DNA of 64,000 bases from Halochromatium salexigens (GCF_016653295.1 NZ_NHSF01000065.1:2291-66290); one strand, 5' to 3'; positions 10,111-19,588 are shown, numbered from the stretch's first letter. The notes: generated from the letters alone by a model not told the origin. Made by a program: numbers and translations.

Positions 10111-12737
10111 TGGTAGCCCAAATCGCCGTAGAGGTCCTCGGCCAGATTCTCGAACTTGGTGAATTGCCCCAAAAACGCGAGCTTCACAGTACCGATAGGC
10201 CCATTACGCTGCTTGCCGATGATAATCTCGGCAACGCCCTTATCCGGGCTATCTTCGTTGTAGACCTCATCGCGATAAATAAAGACGATGAGGTCTGCAT
10301 CCTGTTCTATGGCACCACTTTCCCTCAAATCGGACATCACTGGTCGCTTATTCGGGCGCTGCTCCAGGCTGCGATTCAGCTGTGAGAGCGCCACAACCGG
10401 GACATGAAGCTCCTTGGCGAGCGACTTGAGCGCGCGTGAGATCGCCGAGATCTCGGTCGCGCGGTTTTCACCATCGCTCGGGGCCTGCATCAGCTGCAGG
10501 TAGTCGACGACGATCATCCCAAGCTCCTTCTCTTCGCGCTTCAGATCGCGTTGGAGCCGGCGCACCCGCGCACGGAGATCGGTTGGTGATAGCGCTGGCG
10601 TATCGTCGATGTACATCGGAGCCTGCGACAGCATAGTCACTGCGGACGTGAGCCGTGGCCAGTCTTCTTCGTTGAGCTTGCCTGTGCGTACCCGATGCTG
10701 GTCAATCTGACCCAGCGAGGACATCATGCGCATCGCTAGCGCATCGCCAGGCATCTCCATGCTGAACACAGCGACGCCCTTCCCGGTCTTGATGGCGACG
10801 TTTTCCGCAACGTTCATCGCGAAGCTGGTGTTGTGCACGCAGATGTCATTGGCGACAAAATTGTGTGTCTCAGGGATACTCAGATCGTAGACTTGGCGCA
10901 AACCCATCGGTTCGATCGACACGATGGGGTCCCAATAGAGCGCGCTGGGAGCAAGATCGTTCAGCGCCTGGTTATCAAGCTTGGTCTGCAATCGCTGTCC
11001 CTCGAACGTTTTCATGACCCGAGCGAGCGCGGACTCTTTCGAGTAGATACCGATCGTGGTGGCAAAGGTCCGTATCGAGTCGGCATCCGTCAGCTCCAAC
11101 TGCCAGACGTGGTGGTCGCTGAGTTCGCGTCGAATGTGACGGTAGCGGAGCTTGGCGATGACCCCGAAGCGCAGCAGTAGGTGTTGGACCTGCCGGGCCA
11201 GACGTTCACTCACTGAGGCATAACCGATCTGACACTGACCGCTCGCGAGTCGGGTTGCCCATCCATCGGTGGCGAATAGTCGATTCAGAAACAGTGCGAG
11301 TTGAGCCTTTGGCAATTCGAATACCGGCTCCGGAATGAACTTGTGATGCGTGGCAAGAGCGAGTTGGCCTTGCGAGCAGCTGGAGACGTCGAGGGCCTCG
11401 CGTAACGCTGAGCTGAACGCCTTCCGGCGCGTTCGCCCTTCGGCGCGATCCGCCACCACGCAGACATCGGCAGGGCGTCCAAACGCATGAGCCGCAGCGG
11501 TAAAATCATTCTGGAGCTTGGGGGGGGTATTGGTGAGCTTAGGCGTTGGGCCGATGAGGCAACCGTCTCCGATCAGGTAGCCGAGTAGCTTTACCTCGCA
11601 ATCGCGCATCGGCTTTTGCCCGAAGATAGGGAGGCATCTAGGCACGGCGATGCAATCACCGACGGCAAGCTCGCCGAGCGCTTGCCAGCCATCCATGGTC
11701 AGGAATGGATGCGTGACCGTCGTGTCGACGACGCGCCCGAGTCTGGTCGTGACCCGAAATACCGGTTTATGTCCGTCATCAATAAACTCGTTAGGCTGAG
11801 TCGTTCTAAAGCTTAGGCGCTCATCCAATGTCAACAACGATGCCTGGCGCTCCTGGACGATTGCTTCGATGGTCGTGATCCGGCCATCCGCGAGCAGGAT
11901 CTCGCTGCCAGCCTCCAGGCACTTGCCCATCGACGGCCGTCCCGCGCAGATGATCAGATCAGCGGGCTGCAGGCCGGAGGTCTTCATGTCGAAGTCGATG
12001 AAGCCGGTCGGTATGCCAGTGATGGGCTCGTCGCGATGGTAAAGCTCGTCGATCTTGTTGACCGCGATGGTCAAGAGGTCTTCGATCGATTTGAAGCCAC
12101 CACCGCGGGTAAGCTGTTCGGCGATTTCGAAGACCTTGGCCTCGGCGGCGTCGAGGATCTCGGCCTCGCTGCGCCCCTTGGTATCAAAGGCCAGATCGGC
12201 GATACCGGTGCCGGCTCGGATCAGCTGGCGCAGCACCGAGTTGAAACGGACGATGCGCGCGTAATGCGCGGCGTTGACGGCTGAGCCGGTATTGCGGTCA
12301 ATCTCGGCCAGGTAAGCTAGGCCGCCCATGTCATCGAGCAGCTTGCGCTTGTCGAGCGCCTCGGCCAATGTGATGACATCGAATGGGTGATCCTGCTCAG
12401 CCAGGATGTGGATGGCGCGGAAGATCAGTTGGTGTTCTTGGCGGTAGAAGTCGGTCTCGCGCACCCGATCTGCGACCTGCTCCCAGACGCTGTTTTCAAG
12501 CATCAGAGCGCCGAGCAACGATTGTTCGGCCTGCAGGTTATGCGGCGGAACGCGCATCCCCGGCATCGCTTCGGCCATCTCGGACAGCGCATCGGTTGGC
12601 GAGCCGGTTGGTTCAATCCCGAAATCCTCCGGCAGTGCCGGTGGTGGGTCTTCCATGGCCCCCTGATCGATCGTCTCCTGCGTCGAGTCTTCAGGGGGAG
12701 ATGGACGTTTGGTCAAAGCGGCAGCCTCATGCATCAA
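10107..12737 (-). CDS. dnaB: Replicative DNA helicase DnaB with intein
   Basis: An 876-residue precursor: 512 residues of hexameric replication-fork helicase plus a 364-residue intein (residues 273-636). The N-terminal domain runs to about 180, the linker to about 240, and the RecA-like domain then opens with Walker A GRPSMGK, where the intein enters. After the intein come TSFAMNVAENVA, Walker B IVVDYLQLM, and the conserved SQLNRSLE and LRESG...QDADLI segments. Activity requires the intein to splice out, since it splits the ATP-binding loop between Lys and Thr. The first codon of this frame is TTG followed by ATG (12734). A later Met at residue 28 (12656) is also possible and would remove a Pro/Glu-rich tail not typical of DnaB. 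Confidence 0.96.
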   Translation of the reverse strand: MMHEAAALTKRPSPPEDSTQETIDQGAMEDPPPALPEDFGIEPTGSPTDALSEMAEAMPGMRVPPHNLQAEQSLLGALMLENSVWEQVADRVRETDFYRQEHQLIFRAIHILAEQDHPFDVITLAEALDKRKLLDDMGGLAYLAEIDRNTGSAVNAAHYARIVRFNSVLRQLIRAGTGIADLAFDTKGRSEAEILDAAEAKVFEIAEQLTRGGGFKSIEDLLTIAVNKIDELYHRDEPITGIPTGFIDFDMKTSGLQPADLIICAGRPSMGKCLEAGSEILLADGRITTIEAIVQERQASLLTLDERLSFRTTQPNEFIDDGHKPVFRVTTRLGRVVDTTVTHPFLTMDGWQALGELAVGDCIAVPRCLPIFGQKPMRDCEVKLLGYLIGDGCLIGPTPKLTNTPPKLQNDFTAAAHAFGRPADVCVVADRAEGRTRRKAFSSALREALDVSSCSQGQLALATHHKFIPEPVFELPKAQLALFLNRLFATDGWATRLASGQCQIGYASVSERLARQVQHLLLRFGVIAKLRYRHIRRELSDHHVWQLELTDADSIRTFATTIGIYSKESALARVMKTFEGQRLQTKLDNQALNDLAPSALYWDPIVSIEPMGLRQVYDLSIPETHNFVANDICVHNTSFAMNVAENVAIKTGKGVAVFSMEMPGDALAMRMMSSLGQIDQHRVRTGKLNEEDWPRLTSAVTMLSQAPMYIDDTPALSPTDLRARVRRLQRDLKREEKELGMIVVDYLQLMQAPSDGENRATEISAISRALKSLAKELHVPVVALSQLNRSLEQRPNKRPVMSDLRESGAIEQDADLIVFIYRDEVYNEDSPDKGVAEIIIGKQRNGPIGTVKLAFLGQFTKFENLAEDLYGDLGYQ
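10830..11921 (-). mobile_element. DnaB intein with LAGLIDADG homing endonuclease
   Basis: A 364-residue intein starting Cys-Leu-Glu-Ala-Gly and ending Cys-Val-His-Asn, followed by Thr as the +1 extein residue. These are the residues needed for protein splicing: Cys1, penultimate His, last Asn and a hydroxyl +1. Block B TVTHPFL carries the conserved His. Two endonuclease motifs, LLGYLIGDG and FLNRLFATDG, each keep the catalytic Asp, so the homing nuclease looks intact. Block F is VYDLSIPETHNFVAN. The site is the Walker A loop of DnaB. Because it interrupts an essential gene, splicing must work in vivo if this is the only dnaB. Confidence 0.94.
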
Positions 12738-12841
12738 CGGCCCAGCCGTCGTTCTCGCCGCTCATTCTCGGGGCTTGTGTCCCGTCGAGCAATCCGGGAT
12801 TCTTCCGCTGGGCACAGACCCAGGCTGCTAATCCTGTTTAG

Positions 12842-12856
12842 GGCGGCAGAGCCGCC
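12842..12856. other. GC hairpin downstream of the glutathione peroxidase gene
   Basis: The arms GGCGGC and GCCGCC flank a 3-base loop in the short gap between the peroxidase stop and dnaB. No U-tract follows on either strand, so terminator function is uncertain. Confidence 0.35.
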
Positions 12857-12879
12857 GTGCCCGCGGAGGTCCCCTCGAG

Positions 12880-13422
12880 TCAAAGGAGTTTTTCGATCGC
12901 GTTCAACAACTTCTTGCTCTCCGGTGAGGTGATACTAGAGAAATAGTCAACAACCTTGCCTTCACGGTCAATCAGATACTTATAGAAATTCCATTTTGGG
13001 TAGACACCGGTTTGCGCCGCAAGATATTGATAAATTGGGTTCGCCTTCCCCTTCTTAACGTGGATTTTCTCGAACATTGGAAACGCTACCGAGTAGGTTA
13101 GTCGACAGAACTGCTGGATCTGCTCCTCGCTGCCTGGCTCTTGGTGACCGAAATCGTTCGACGGGAAGCCCAGCACCACCAGACCACGATCCTTATACTG
13201 ATCGTACAGTGCTTCGAGACCTTCATACTGGCCGGTAAAACCGCACTTGCTGGCGGTATTGACCATCAGCACCACCTGGCCCTGGTAGGCATCGCAGAGC
13301 TTGACGGTTTCGTCGCCAGCGAGGCGGCGCAGCTCGAAATCAAGCGCGGGTCCGCAGTTTGCAGCGGCATGAGTCGTCATGGTCAGTCCTCCAAGAAACA
13401 TGATCAAGGTTAGGAATCGCAT
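12880..13422 (-). CDS. Glutathione peroxidase family protein, exported
   Basis: A 180-residue thiol peroxidase that reduces peroxides. An N-terminal hydrophobic segment (about 1-20, ending in an AHA-A-type site) suggests export to the periplasm, unlike the cytoplasmic BtuE type. The peroxidatic Cys60 sits in NTASKCGFT, in place of selenocysteine. FPSNDFG supplies the conserved Gln/Asn region and PKWNFYKYLID carries the conserved Trp and Asn. It reads divergently from the ferredoxin reductase gene. Electron donor (glutathione or thioredoxin) cannot be told from sequence. Confidence 0.92.
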   Translation of the reverse strand: MRFLTLIMFLGGLTMTTHAAANCGPALDFELRRLAGDETVKLCDAYQGQVVLMVNTASKCGFTGQYEGLEALYDQYKDRGLVVLGFPSNDFGHQEPGSEEQIQQFCRLTYSVAFPMFEKIHVKKGKANPIYQYLAAQTGVYPKWNFYKYLIDREGKVVDYFSSITSPESKKLLNAIEKLL

Positions 13423-13549
13423 AAGCAGTTCTCGTCTTTGGTTCTACAAAGTCTCGACAATTTCAAGATGGGAGACGATGCCGCAAACACAACAAAGACA
13501 ACATGGCTTGAAACAGTCAGACGAACCTTCGCTGTACAAGGTTTGAAAA

Positions 13550-13567
13550 GGTGGTTCCGGGACCACC
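13550..13567. other. Inverted repeat in the fpr upstream region
   Basis: GGTGGT and ACCACC flank a TCCGGG centre, about 40 bases before the ferredoxin reductase start and inside the divergent region. It could be an operator or an RNA hairpin in the fpr leader. No known binding consensus was recognised. Confidence 0.35.
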
Positions 13568-13607
13568 TAGAGGCTATATCACAACAGGAGCAACGAGGTA
13601 GCTATCG

Positions 13608-14351
13608 ATGGTTGATTGGATTGAAGGTCGCATCATGGGTAAGCGGCACTGGTCGCAAGCGCTCTACAGCCTGCAAATTGATGCTCCGTTAGAGTCCTTC
13701 CAGGCCGGGCAGTACATCAAGGTCGCGCTCGACCTAGACGGTGAGCGCGTCGGACGTCCCTACTCGCTGGTGAACGCGCCAGGGGAGCAACCGCTCGAGA
13801 TCTATTTCAACGAGATCCCGGAAGGCCCGCTGACGCCGAAGCTCTCCGATCTCGAGATCGGCGACCGCATCTGGATCTCGGCGAAGGCCAATGGCGTCTT
13901 CACGATGGACAATGTGGTCTCGCGCCGGCACCTGTGGATGTTGGCGACGGGCACCGCGCTCGGCGTGTTCCTCTCGATCCTGAAGACGGCCGAGCCTTGG
14001 GAGCGCTTCGAGCGAATCATTCTGGTGCATGGAGCGCGCAACACCGGCGAACTAGCCTATGGTGAGACCATCGCCGCACTGCAGGCCCAGCATGAGGAAG
14101 CCTTCACCTTCATCACCGCGCTGACGCGCGATTCCAGCGAGACCGCCCTGCAGGGCCGCATCACCAACCTGCTCGAGAACGGTGTGCTCGAGGAGACCGC
14201 AGGCGCCAAGATCAGCGCCGATGACAGCCATTTGATGCTTTGTGGCAACTCGGAAATGATCAAGGATGCGCGCGCGTGGCTCGAGGCGCATGGGTTGCAT
14301 CGGCACAAGCGTCATGAGCCCGGCCACTACACCACCGAGCAATATCACTGA
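13608..14351 (+). CDS. fpr: Ferredoxin-NADP(+) reductase
   Basis: A 247-residue FAD enzyme that passes electrons between NADPH and ferredoxin or flavodoxin. The FAD-binding motif RPYSLVN starts at Arg50 and the NADP domain carries ATGTALGVFLS. The length and pattern match the bacterial Fpr subfamily. The ATG at 13608 is preceded by GAGGTAGC. It stands alone and reads away from the peroxidase gene, so both may share a divergent promoter region and perhaps oxidative-stress control (inference). Confidence 0.92.
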   Translation: MVDWIEGRIMGKRHWSQALYSLQIDAPLESFQAGQYIKVALDLDGERVGRPYSLVNAPGEQPLEIYFNEIPEGPLTPKLSDLEIGDRIWISAKANGVFTMDNVVSRRHLWMLATGTALGVFLSILKTAEPWERFERIILVHGARNTGELAYGETIAALQAQHEEAFTFITALTRDSSETALQGRITNLLENGVLEETAGAKISADDSHLMLCGNSEMIKDARAWLEAHGLHRHKRHEPGHYTTEQYH

Positions 14352-14675
14352 CGTTGGCGAGCCGCTCAGCCGAAAATATCTGGTCTTGCGCGGGCTGGAC
14401 CTGACTCAGGAGCCCTCGCGCAAGCTCGACAGTTATTGGAGACCCGATTGAACACGGATGTCATCATCAAGGGTCTAATGACCATGCTGATGCCATCCAC
14501 CTCTCGGCCTAACCGGACAAATTGACCGGCTATTCACGCGGTTGCAGCGCCTCGGGCAATCGCCTATGTTAGTTGCGCTGAACACAACGATGAGGGCTTG
14601 TCATCCTGTGCCGAGACCCTCTCATGCTTCGCGCTAGCGTGAAGATTCATCATAGAGAAAACGGAGCAAGTTTCG
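14352..14675. other. Intergenic region before the cytochrome gene
   Basis: These 324 bases hold no convincing gene. A near-perfect palindrome at 14627-14644 (CTTCGCGCTAGCGTGAAG) lies about 30 bases before the cytochrome start and could be an operator. GGAG lies about 10 bases before the cytochrome ATG. Confidence 0.5.
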
Positions 14676-15353
14676 ATGTCGCTGACGCGTTCGCTTCTCG
14701 CCGCGCTGGTTGCGGTTGCACTCGGCTTGATCATCACTATTCCGTCGGCCTTGGCTAGAGATGATTACGAGGCCCGAAACGAGGCGCTGGATGATTACGA
14801 GCCAAACCTCGCCGAGGGCGAGGTGATGTTTCGCCAATGCGCGCTCTGCCACGGCCAACGCGGCCAAGGCATCCTTGGGGGCAAGTACCCGCGCATTGCC
14901 GGGCTGCCCGAGTACTACCTGATGAACGCGCTGCGCGATTACCAAAGCGGCGCGCGTGGCTACGATGCCATGCTGGTTGTCGGTGGGCTCAAAACCTACG
15001 ATGACCGTGATCTGATGGACTTGGCCGGATATATCTCGGAACTCGATATTGAGCTGGATGTGCCCGGGCCGGAAGATGGCAGTGCGCGCTCGGGCCGGCG
15101 GCTCTATAAATACGATTGCAAGACCTGCCACGGTCGTCAAGCGCAAGGCAAATCGCGCAAGGATTCGCCGCCGCTGCGCGGCCAATATCACGAGTACTTG
15201 ATGCGGCAAATCGTGCTGTTCAAGAACGATGAGCGCATCCACGGCGATGATCCCGAGGACGAGACCTTCGACGTCTATGAAGAAGACGAACTCCTCGACA
15301 TCCTAGCCTTTGTTGCGGCGCTCGATGACGCAGACGACGATAACGACGATTGA
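14676..15353 (+). CDS. Dihaem c-type cytochrome (cytochrome c4-like), acidic
   Basis: A 225-residue exported electron carrier. A signal peptide covers about 1-28 (cleavage near SALA-RDD). Two covalent haem sites are visible, CALCH at 55-59 and CKTCH at 148-152, in two similar domains with the c4-like elements GKYPRIAGLPEYY and PPLRGQYHEYL. The mature protein is strongly acidic and ends in a run of Asp and Glu (last ~40 residues), which is unusual and suggests docking to a basic partner. A DUF302 gene follows on the same strand, 47 bases downstream. Periplasmic electron transport is the expected role; the partner is unknown. Confidence 0.9.
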   Translation: MSLTRSLLAALVAVALGLIITIPSALARDDYEARNEALDDYEPNLAEGEVMFRQCALCHGQRGQGILGGKYPRIAGLPEYYLMNALRDYQSGARGYDAMLVVGGLKTYDDRDLMDLAGYISELDIELDVPGPEDGSARSGRRLYKYDCKTCHGRQAQGKSRKDSPPLRGQYHEYLMRQIVLFKNDERIHGDDPEDETFDVYEEDELLDILAFVAALDDADDDNDD

Positions 15354-15400
15354 CGCGAGCGGCTAAAGTGCTTGCCGATGCCCACCAAGGAGCTTTTCCC

Positions 15401-15922
15401 ATGCTCAAACGCACCCTTACAACCGCCGCAATACTGTGCCTGTTGCCCGTATCGGTACCGATCGCGTCGGCAATCGACAGCGCGAACGCACCCGATGTCA
15501 ACATGTACGAGATCGGCCAGACAGTGCTGAAGATCGGTCTCATCGATGGCGTCAGCCCCGACGACGCGATCGACGCCATGAATTCCAAGGCGGTCGAGCT
15601 GAATATGAAGCTCGTCGGCCACCAAGACGTCAGCGGCGAGCTCGAAGCGCGCGGGCTCGAGTCACCCAGGCTTGAGATCTTTCAGTTCTGTCGACCGGAA
15701 GATGCCGTCAAGATGGTGCGTTTTAATACCATCTATGCCGCTTATATGCCCTGCGCGATCTCGTTGGTCGAAGACAATGACGGTCGCTTCTGGCTCGAGA
15801 TGCTCAACTTGGACATGATCATCAATGCCTACGAGCTACCACAGGAGCTGCAGGCGATCGCCATCACCATCAATGGTGAGATGCTCTCCATCATCACTGC
15901 GGGCGCGACCGGTAACTTCTAG
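15401..15922 (+). CDS. DUF302 domain protein, exported
   Basis: A 173-residue protein with an N-terminal signal peptide (MLKRTLTTAAILCLL..., cleavage near ASA-ID). The rest shows the DUF302 pattern: LEIFQFCRPEDAVKMV, then MPCAISLVED and a C-terminal hydrophobic strand. The ATG at 15401 is chosen over an earlier TTG in the cytochrome tail because AAGGAG lies about 8 bases before it and the signal peptide then starts correctly. It follows the dihaem cytochrome and is probably cotranscribed. DUF302 proteins have no firm function; some are found near redox genes. Confidence 0.85.
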   Translation: MLKRTLTTAAILCLLPVSVPIASAIDSANAPDVNMYEIGQTVLKIGLIDGVSPDDAIDAMNSKAVELNMKLVGHQDVSGELEARGLESPRLEIFQFCRPEDAVKMVRFNTIYAAYMPCAISLVEDNDGRFWLEMLNLDMIINAYELPQELQAIAITINGEMLSIITAGATGNF

Positions 15923-15994
15923 CGGGTGGCGGCGTGTCGATTGGGCCTCGCCTCTGGACGACCTACCCAATCGATACACCGATCTCCTGGATGC

Positions 15995-16504
15995 TTACAT
16001 GGCCATATCGAGGTCGTCCTGGACGGCGTCGATGCCGGCTTGAGCACAGGCCTCATCGGTCTCGCCCGCCGGAGCGCCACTGACGCCCACCCCACCGACC
16101 AAGGCACCACCGACCTGGATCGGCAGACCACCAGCCGACATCACCAGGAAGTCCTGTCGACCGACGGCGGTATCCGCACGCGGCTCCAGCGCAGAGGTCG
16201 CCGCGTTGAAGTTGGCTGCAGTATAGGCCTTCTTGGCGCTGATCGGAATCGTGATCGGGGCGGCAATGGTGTCACGCAACTGGGTCTGGACGACGCCGTC
16301 GCGGTCGACGACGGTGACGCCGATCTGAATCCCTTTCTCGCGGCAGGCGTCGACGGTGGCCTGAGCGATGCGCTGCGAGGTCTCGAGGGACAAGCGTTTC
16401 ACCGAGACCATCATCGGCTCCTCGGCCGCACTCGCGACACCGCTCGATAAGGTGCCAGCGAGCGCCAGCGCAAAGGTTGAAGAGCAGCGTTTCTTTGTTG
16501 TCAT
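15995..16504 (-). CDS. GlcG/HbpS family protein, exported
   Basis: A 169-residue protein of the GlcG/HbpS (DUF336) family, some members of which bind haem. A signal peptide is followed by the family pattern: ACREKGIQIGVTVVDRDG, SAKKAYTA and a Gly-rich end, GGLPIQVGGALVGGVGVSGA. The ATG at 16504 follows CGGAGAA and starts a good signal peptide; an upstream in-frame extension of 46 residues looks non-coding. It lies downstream of ispG on the same strand with a 103-base gap. Ligand and role are not known; periplasmic haem handling is a possibility given the nearby cytochrome. Confidence 0.88.
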   Translation of the reverse strand: MTTKKRCSSTFALALAGTLSSGVASAAEEPMMVSVKRLSLETSQRIAQATVDACREKGIQIGVTVVDRDGVVQTQLRDTIAAPITIPISAKKAYTAANFNAATSALEPRADTAVGRQDFLVMSAGGLPIQVGGALVGGVGVSGAPAGETDEACAQAGIDAVQDDLDMAM

Positions 16505-16607
16505 GCGTGCGTTCTCCGCAGTTGGGTTGGTGCTGAAATACCATTGGCGAGCAGCGTGCGGTTCGGGAGCGACACCTGGAAGCAACCCCCAGGGTTGGCC
16601 ATCACAT

Positions 16608-17837
16608 TCAGTGGCCGCCAAAGCGCTCGACAATGTACTCATCGACCATCGTCTTGAAGCGCGCGGCGATCTCCGGTCCTTTCAACGTCGTGACCTTCTC
16701 GCCGTCGATATAGACCGGGGCCGACGGTTGTTCGCCGGTGCCGGGCAGGCTGATGCCGATGTTGGCGTGCTTGCTCTCGCCCGGGCCGTTGACGACACAG
16801 CCCATCACGGCCACCTGCAGCGTCTCGACCCCCGGATAGGTCTCGCGCCAGAGCGGCATCTGATCGCGCAGATAGCCCTGGATATCCTCGGCCAGTTCCT
16901 GGAAGACGGTGCTGGTGGTGCGACCACAGCCGGGGCAAGCCGTGACCATGGGGGCAAACGAGCGCATGCCCATGGTCTGCAGGATCTCTTGGGCGACGAT
17001 CACCTCGCGGGTGCGCGATTCACCCGGCGCCGGCGTCAGCGAGACGCGGATGGTGTCGCCGATGCCCTCTTGCAGCAACACCGAGAGCGCGGCGGTCGAG
17101 GCGACGATGCCCTTCGAGCCCATCCCGGCCTCGGTCAGGCCCAGGTGCAGCGCATGATCGCTGCGCGCGGCGAGCAGCCGATAGACCGCGATCAAGTCCT
17201 GCACCCCGCTCATTTTGCAGGAGAGGATGATATGGTCGCGCCCGAGCCCCAGCTCTTCGGCGCGCAGCGCACTGCCGAGCGCCGATTCGACCATCGCCTC
17301 GCGCATGATCTCATCGGCCGGCCGGGGGCTGCTCGAGCGGGCGTTCTCATCCATCATGCGCACCACCAGCTCCGGGTCGAGGCTGCCCCAGTTGACGCCG
17401 ATGCGCACCGGGCGGTCGTAGCGGCAGGCGATCTCGATCATGGTCGCGAACTGGCTGTCGCGCTTCTCGCCGCGACCGACGTTGCCGGGGTTGATCCGAT
17501 ACTTGGCCAGCGCCTCGGCGCAGGCGGGATAGTCGCTGAGCAGGCGATGACCGTTGAAGTGGAAATCGCCGATCAACGGCACCGCTGCATCCATCGCCTC
17601 GAGGCGCTCGCGGATGCGCGGCACGGCAGCGGCCGCCGTCTCGTTATTGACCGTGATGCGGACGAACTCGGAGCCGGCGCGGGCCAGCTCGGCGCATTGG
17701 GTCACGGTCGAGTCGATATCGGCGGTATCGGTGTTGGTCATCGATTGCACGCGCACTGGTGCATCGCCGCCGACCGGCAGCCCGTCGATCATGACCTGGG
17801 CCGATTGACGCCGTTGAATACCAAACTGATTGCTCAT
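16608..17837 (-). CDS. ispG: 4-hydroxy-3-methylbut-2-enyl-diphosphate synthase (IspG/GcpE)
   Basis: A 409-residue [4Fe-4S] enzyme of the MEP isoprenoid pathway, which converts MEcPP to HMBPP. It begins with the family block [21 protein letters not shown]. The cluster ligands are two Cys in CPGCGRT (near 300) and one in CVVNGPGE (near 345). In a phototroph this pathway also feeds carotenoid, quinone and bacteriochlorophyll side-chain synthesis. Length is normal. It follows a Nudix gene on the same strand with a 66-base gap. Confidence 0.97.
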   Translation of the reverse strand: MSNQFGIQRRQSAQVMIDGLPVGGDAPVRVQSMTNTDTADIDSTVTQCAELARAGSEFVRITVNNETAAAAVPRIRERLEAMDAAVPLIGDFHFNGHRLLSDYPACAEALAKYRINPGNVGRGEKRDSQFATMIEIACRYDRPVRIGVNWGSLDPELVVRMMDENARSSSPRPADEIMREAMVESALGSALRAEELGLGRDHIILSCKMSGVQDLIAVYRLLAARSDHALHLGLTEAGMGSKGIVASTAALSVLLQEGIGDTIRVSLTPAPGESRTREVIVAQEILQTMGMRSFAPMVTACPGCGRTTSTVFQELAEDIQGYLRDQMPLWRETYPGVETLQVAVMGCVVNGPGESKHANIGISLPGTGEQPSAPVYIDGEKVTTLKGPEIAARFKTMVDEYIVERFGGH

Positions 17838-17903
17838 GTTGCCCTCGATAGAGTGGTGCCGGAGAGAGACCGAATGAGGCCCGCCGTTCGGATCGGACGC
17901 GCA

Positions 17904-18758
17904 TCAGGCGAGCGAGCGCAGGCGCTGGACGATCTCCAGATAATCGGGATGGTCGGGGGTGAGCACGCCATGCCTGACCAGGAAGTCGATGATCACCAGG
18001 TTACAGTTGAGCTTGAATTCATCCGTCTCGCGCACGCGTTCGGCGACCTGCTCGATCGGCATCAGCTCGAAACCGGCGACCTCGCTATCCTGACACTGCG
18101 GCTCGAAATCCGCCGGCAGCTCCAGATCGTAGCAGTACATCACATCCGGCTTCAGCCCGCGCTTGGAGGCGCGACAATAGCTGATGGCGCCGACCGAGAC
18201 CGCGCGATCGGCCAGCGTCGCCGGCATGCCCGCTTCTTCCGCGCACTCCTTGCGGAGGTTCTCGCGCAAGCTGAGGCCCCAGGGTAAGCCCCCCGCGACC
18301 ATGTTATCGAGCCGGTTCGGATATACACGTCGATCCGCCGCGCGGCGCGCGATCCACATGCGCAGGCCATCATCAGCGCGCACGAACCCATTGATGTGCT
18401 GGCCGAAGGCGCGTATTCCAAAGTAAGGCGCGCAGGCGCGATCGATCAGGAAACGCGCATCCTCGCGCCGGCCGCTCGTCACCGGGTAGTCCTCGCCGTG
18501 GCGGTAGCGGATGAGTCCGCGCGCGATCAGCATCTCGCATAGCTGTGCCATGGCCTCGGTGCGCAACGCGAATCCATTCGGTGCGCTCGTCCAATGCAGG
18601 CCCTCGTCGGCGCGCGCGAAGCGTGTGCCCAACAGCCCACACAGGGCGTCGGCGAACTCCCGGCGCACCATGCCAAGTCGTTCACCGGCGACGAGGAAGG
18701 GCGTGAAATCCCCAGTGGCCCAGCGATTGCACTCGTCGATACGCTCGAGGAAGCTCAT
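17904..18758 (-). CDS. Nudix hydrolase with DUF4743 domain
   Basis: A 284-residue protein. The N-terminal ~120 residues match the DUF4743 region found in front of Nudix domains in proteins resembling thiamine-pyrophosphokinase-associated Nudix enzymes. The Nudix box lies near 165-190 (GGLPWGLSLRENLRKECAEEAG) and keeps the EExG core, with Lys in place of the usual Arg. The start at 18758 lies 2 bases after the mazG stop and is preferred over an upstream in-frame codon within mazG. Adjacency to mazG suggests a nucleotide or cofactor clean-up unit. Substrate is unknown. Confidence 0.88.
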   Translation of the reverse strand: MSFLERIDECNRWATGDFTPFLVAGERLGMVRREFADALCGLLGTRFARADEGLHWTSAPNGFALRTEAMAQLCEMLIARGLIRYRHGEDYPVTSGRREDARFLIDRACAPYFGIRAFGQHINGFVRADDGLRMWIARRAADRRVYPNRLDNMVAGGLPWGLSLRENLRKECAEEAGMPATLADRAVSVGAISYCRASKRGLKPDVMYCYDLELPADFEPQCQDSEVAGFELMPIEQVAERVRETDEFKLNCNLVIIDFLVRHGVLTPDHPDYLEIVQRLRSLA

Positions 18759-18760
18759 GC

Positions 18761-19588
18761 TCAGTGCTGCTCTTGCTTGACGATCTCCCACAGCCGATCC
18801 ATCTCGGCGCGTTGGGAGCGCGCCGGCACCTGCCCGGCGGCACGCAGACAGACCTCGATGCGCTGGAAGCGGCGCTCGAAACGGTGATTGGCCGCGCGCA
18901 GTGCCTGCTCGGCATCGACCCCAAGATGCCGCGCGAGGTTGACGCAGGAGAACAGCAGATCGCCCAGCTCGTGTACGCGCTCAGTGGAATCGGCATGCGC
19001 GGCGAAGGTCTCCTCGCACTCGCGCAACTCTTCTTGGATCTTCTCGACGGCATGGCTCAGGTCATCGAGATCGAAGCCGACATTGGCGGCGCGCTTCTGC
19101 AGCTTTTCAGCCCGCACCAGCGCCGGCAAGGCCTGGGCGACCCCATCCAGGACGCTGATATGCGGGCGCTCGTGCTTGGCCTCGCGCTCGTCGGCCTTCA
19201 TGCGCTCCCAGTTCGCGCGCACCTCGGCCTCGGACTCGACCCGCACATCGCCGAACACATGCGGATGGCGACGGATCATCTTGTCGCAGATCGCCTCGAT
19301 CACGTCCTCGAAGCTGAAGGCCTCCTGCTCCTCGGCCATGCGCGCGTAGATCGCGACCTGGAACAGCAGATCGCCGAGTTCCTCGCGCAACTCGGGCATG
19401 TCGTCGTTCTCGATCGCCTCGGCGACCTCGTAGGCCTCCTCGAGCGTGAACGGCAAGATGCTGCGCATGGTCTGCTTCAGATCCCAGGGGCAGCCGCGCT
19501 GTGGATCGCGCAGGCGCGCGACGATCTGCAGTAGCGCCTCGATCCGGCGCAGATCCTCTGGGGGCTGGTTGCTCGGCGAGTTAGTCAT
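18761..19588 (-). CDS. mazG: Nucleoside triphosphate pyrophosphohydrolase MazG
   Basis: A 275-residue enzyme that hydrolyses NTPs and dNTPs to monophosphates. Two MazG repeats are visible. The first has the metal site EELREELGDLLFQVAIYARM, with flanking GCPWDLKQT and EEAYEVAEAI; the second has HELGDLLFSCVNLARHLG. The length is typical of the two-domain form. It sits in the middle of a minus-strand run with a small membrane protein upstream (46 bases) and the Nudix gene downstream (2 bases). Confidence 0.95.
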   Translation of the reverse strand: MTNSPSNQPPEDLRRIEALLQIVARLRDPQRGCPWDLKQTMRSILPFTLEEAYEVAEAIENDDMPELREELGDLLFQVAIYARMAEEQEAFSFEDVIEAICDKMIRRHPHVFGDVRVESEAEVRANWERMKADEREAKHERPHISVLDGVAQALPALVRAEKLQKRAANVGFDLDDLSHAVEKIQEELRECEETFAAHADSTERVHELGDLLFSCVNLARHLGVDAEQALRAANHRFERRFQRIEVCLRAAGQVPARSQRAEMDRLWEIVKQEQH

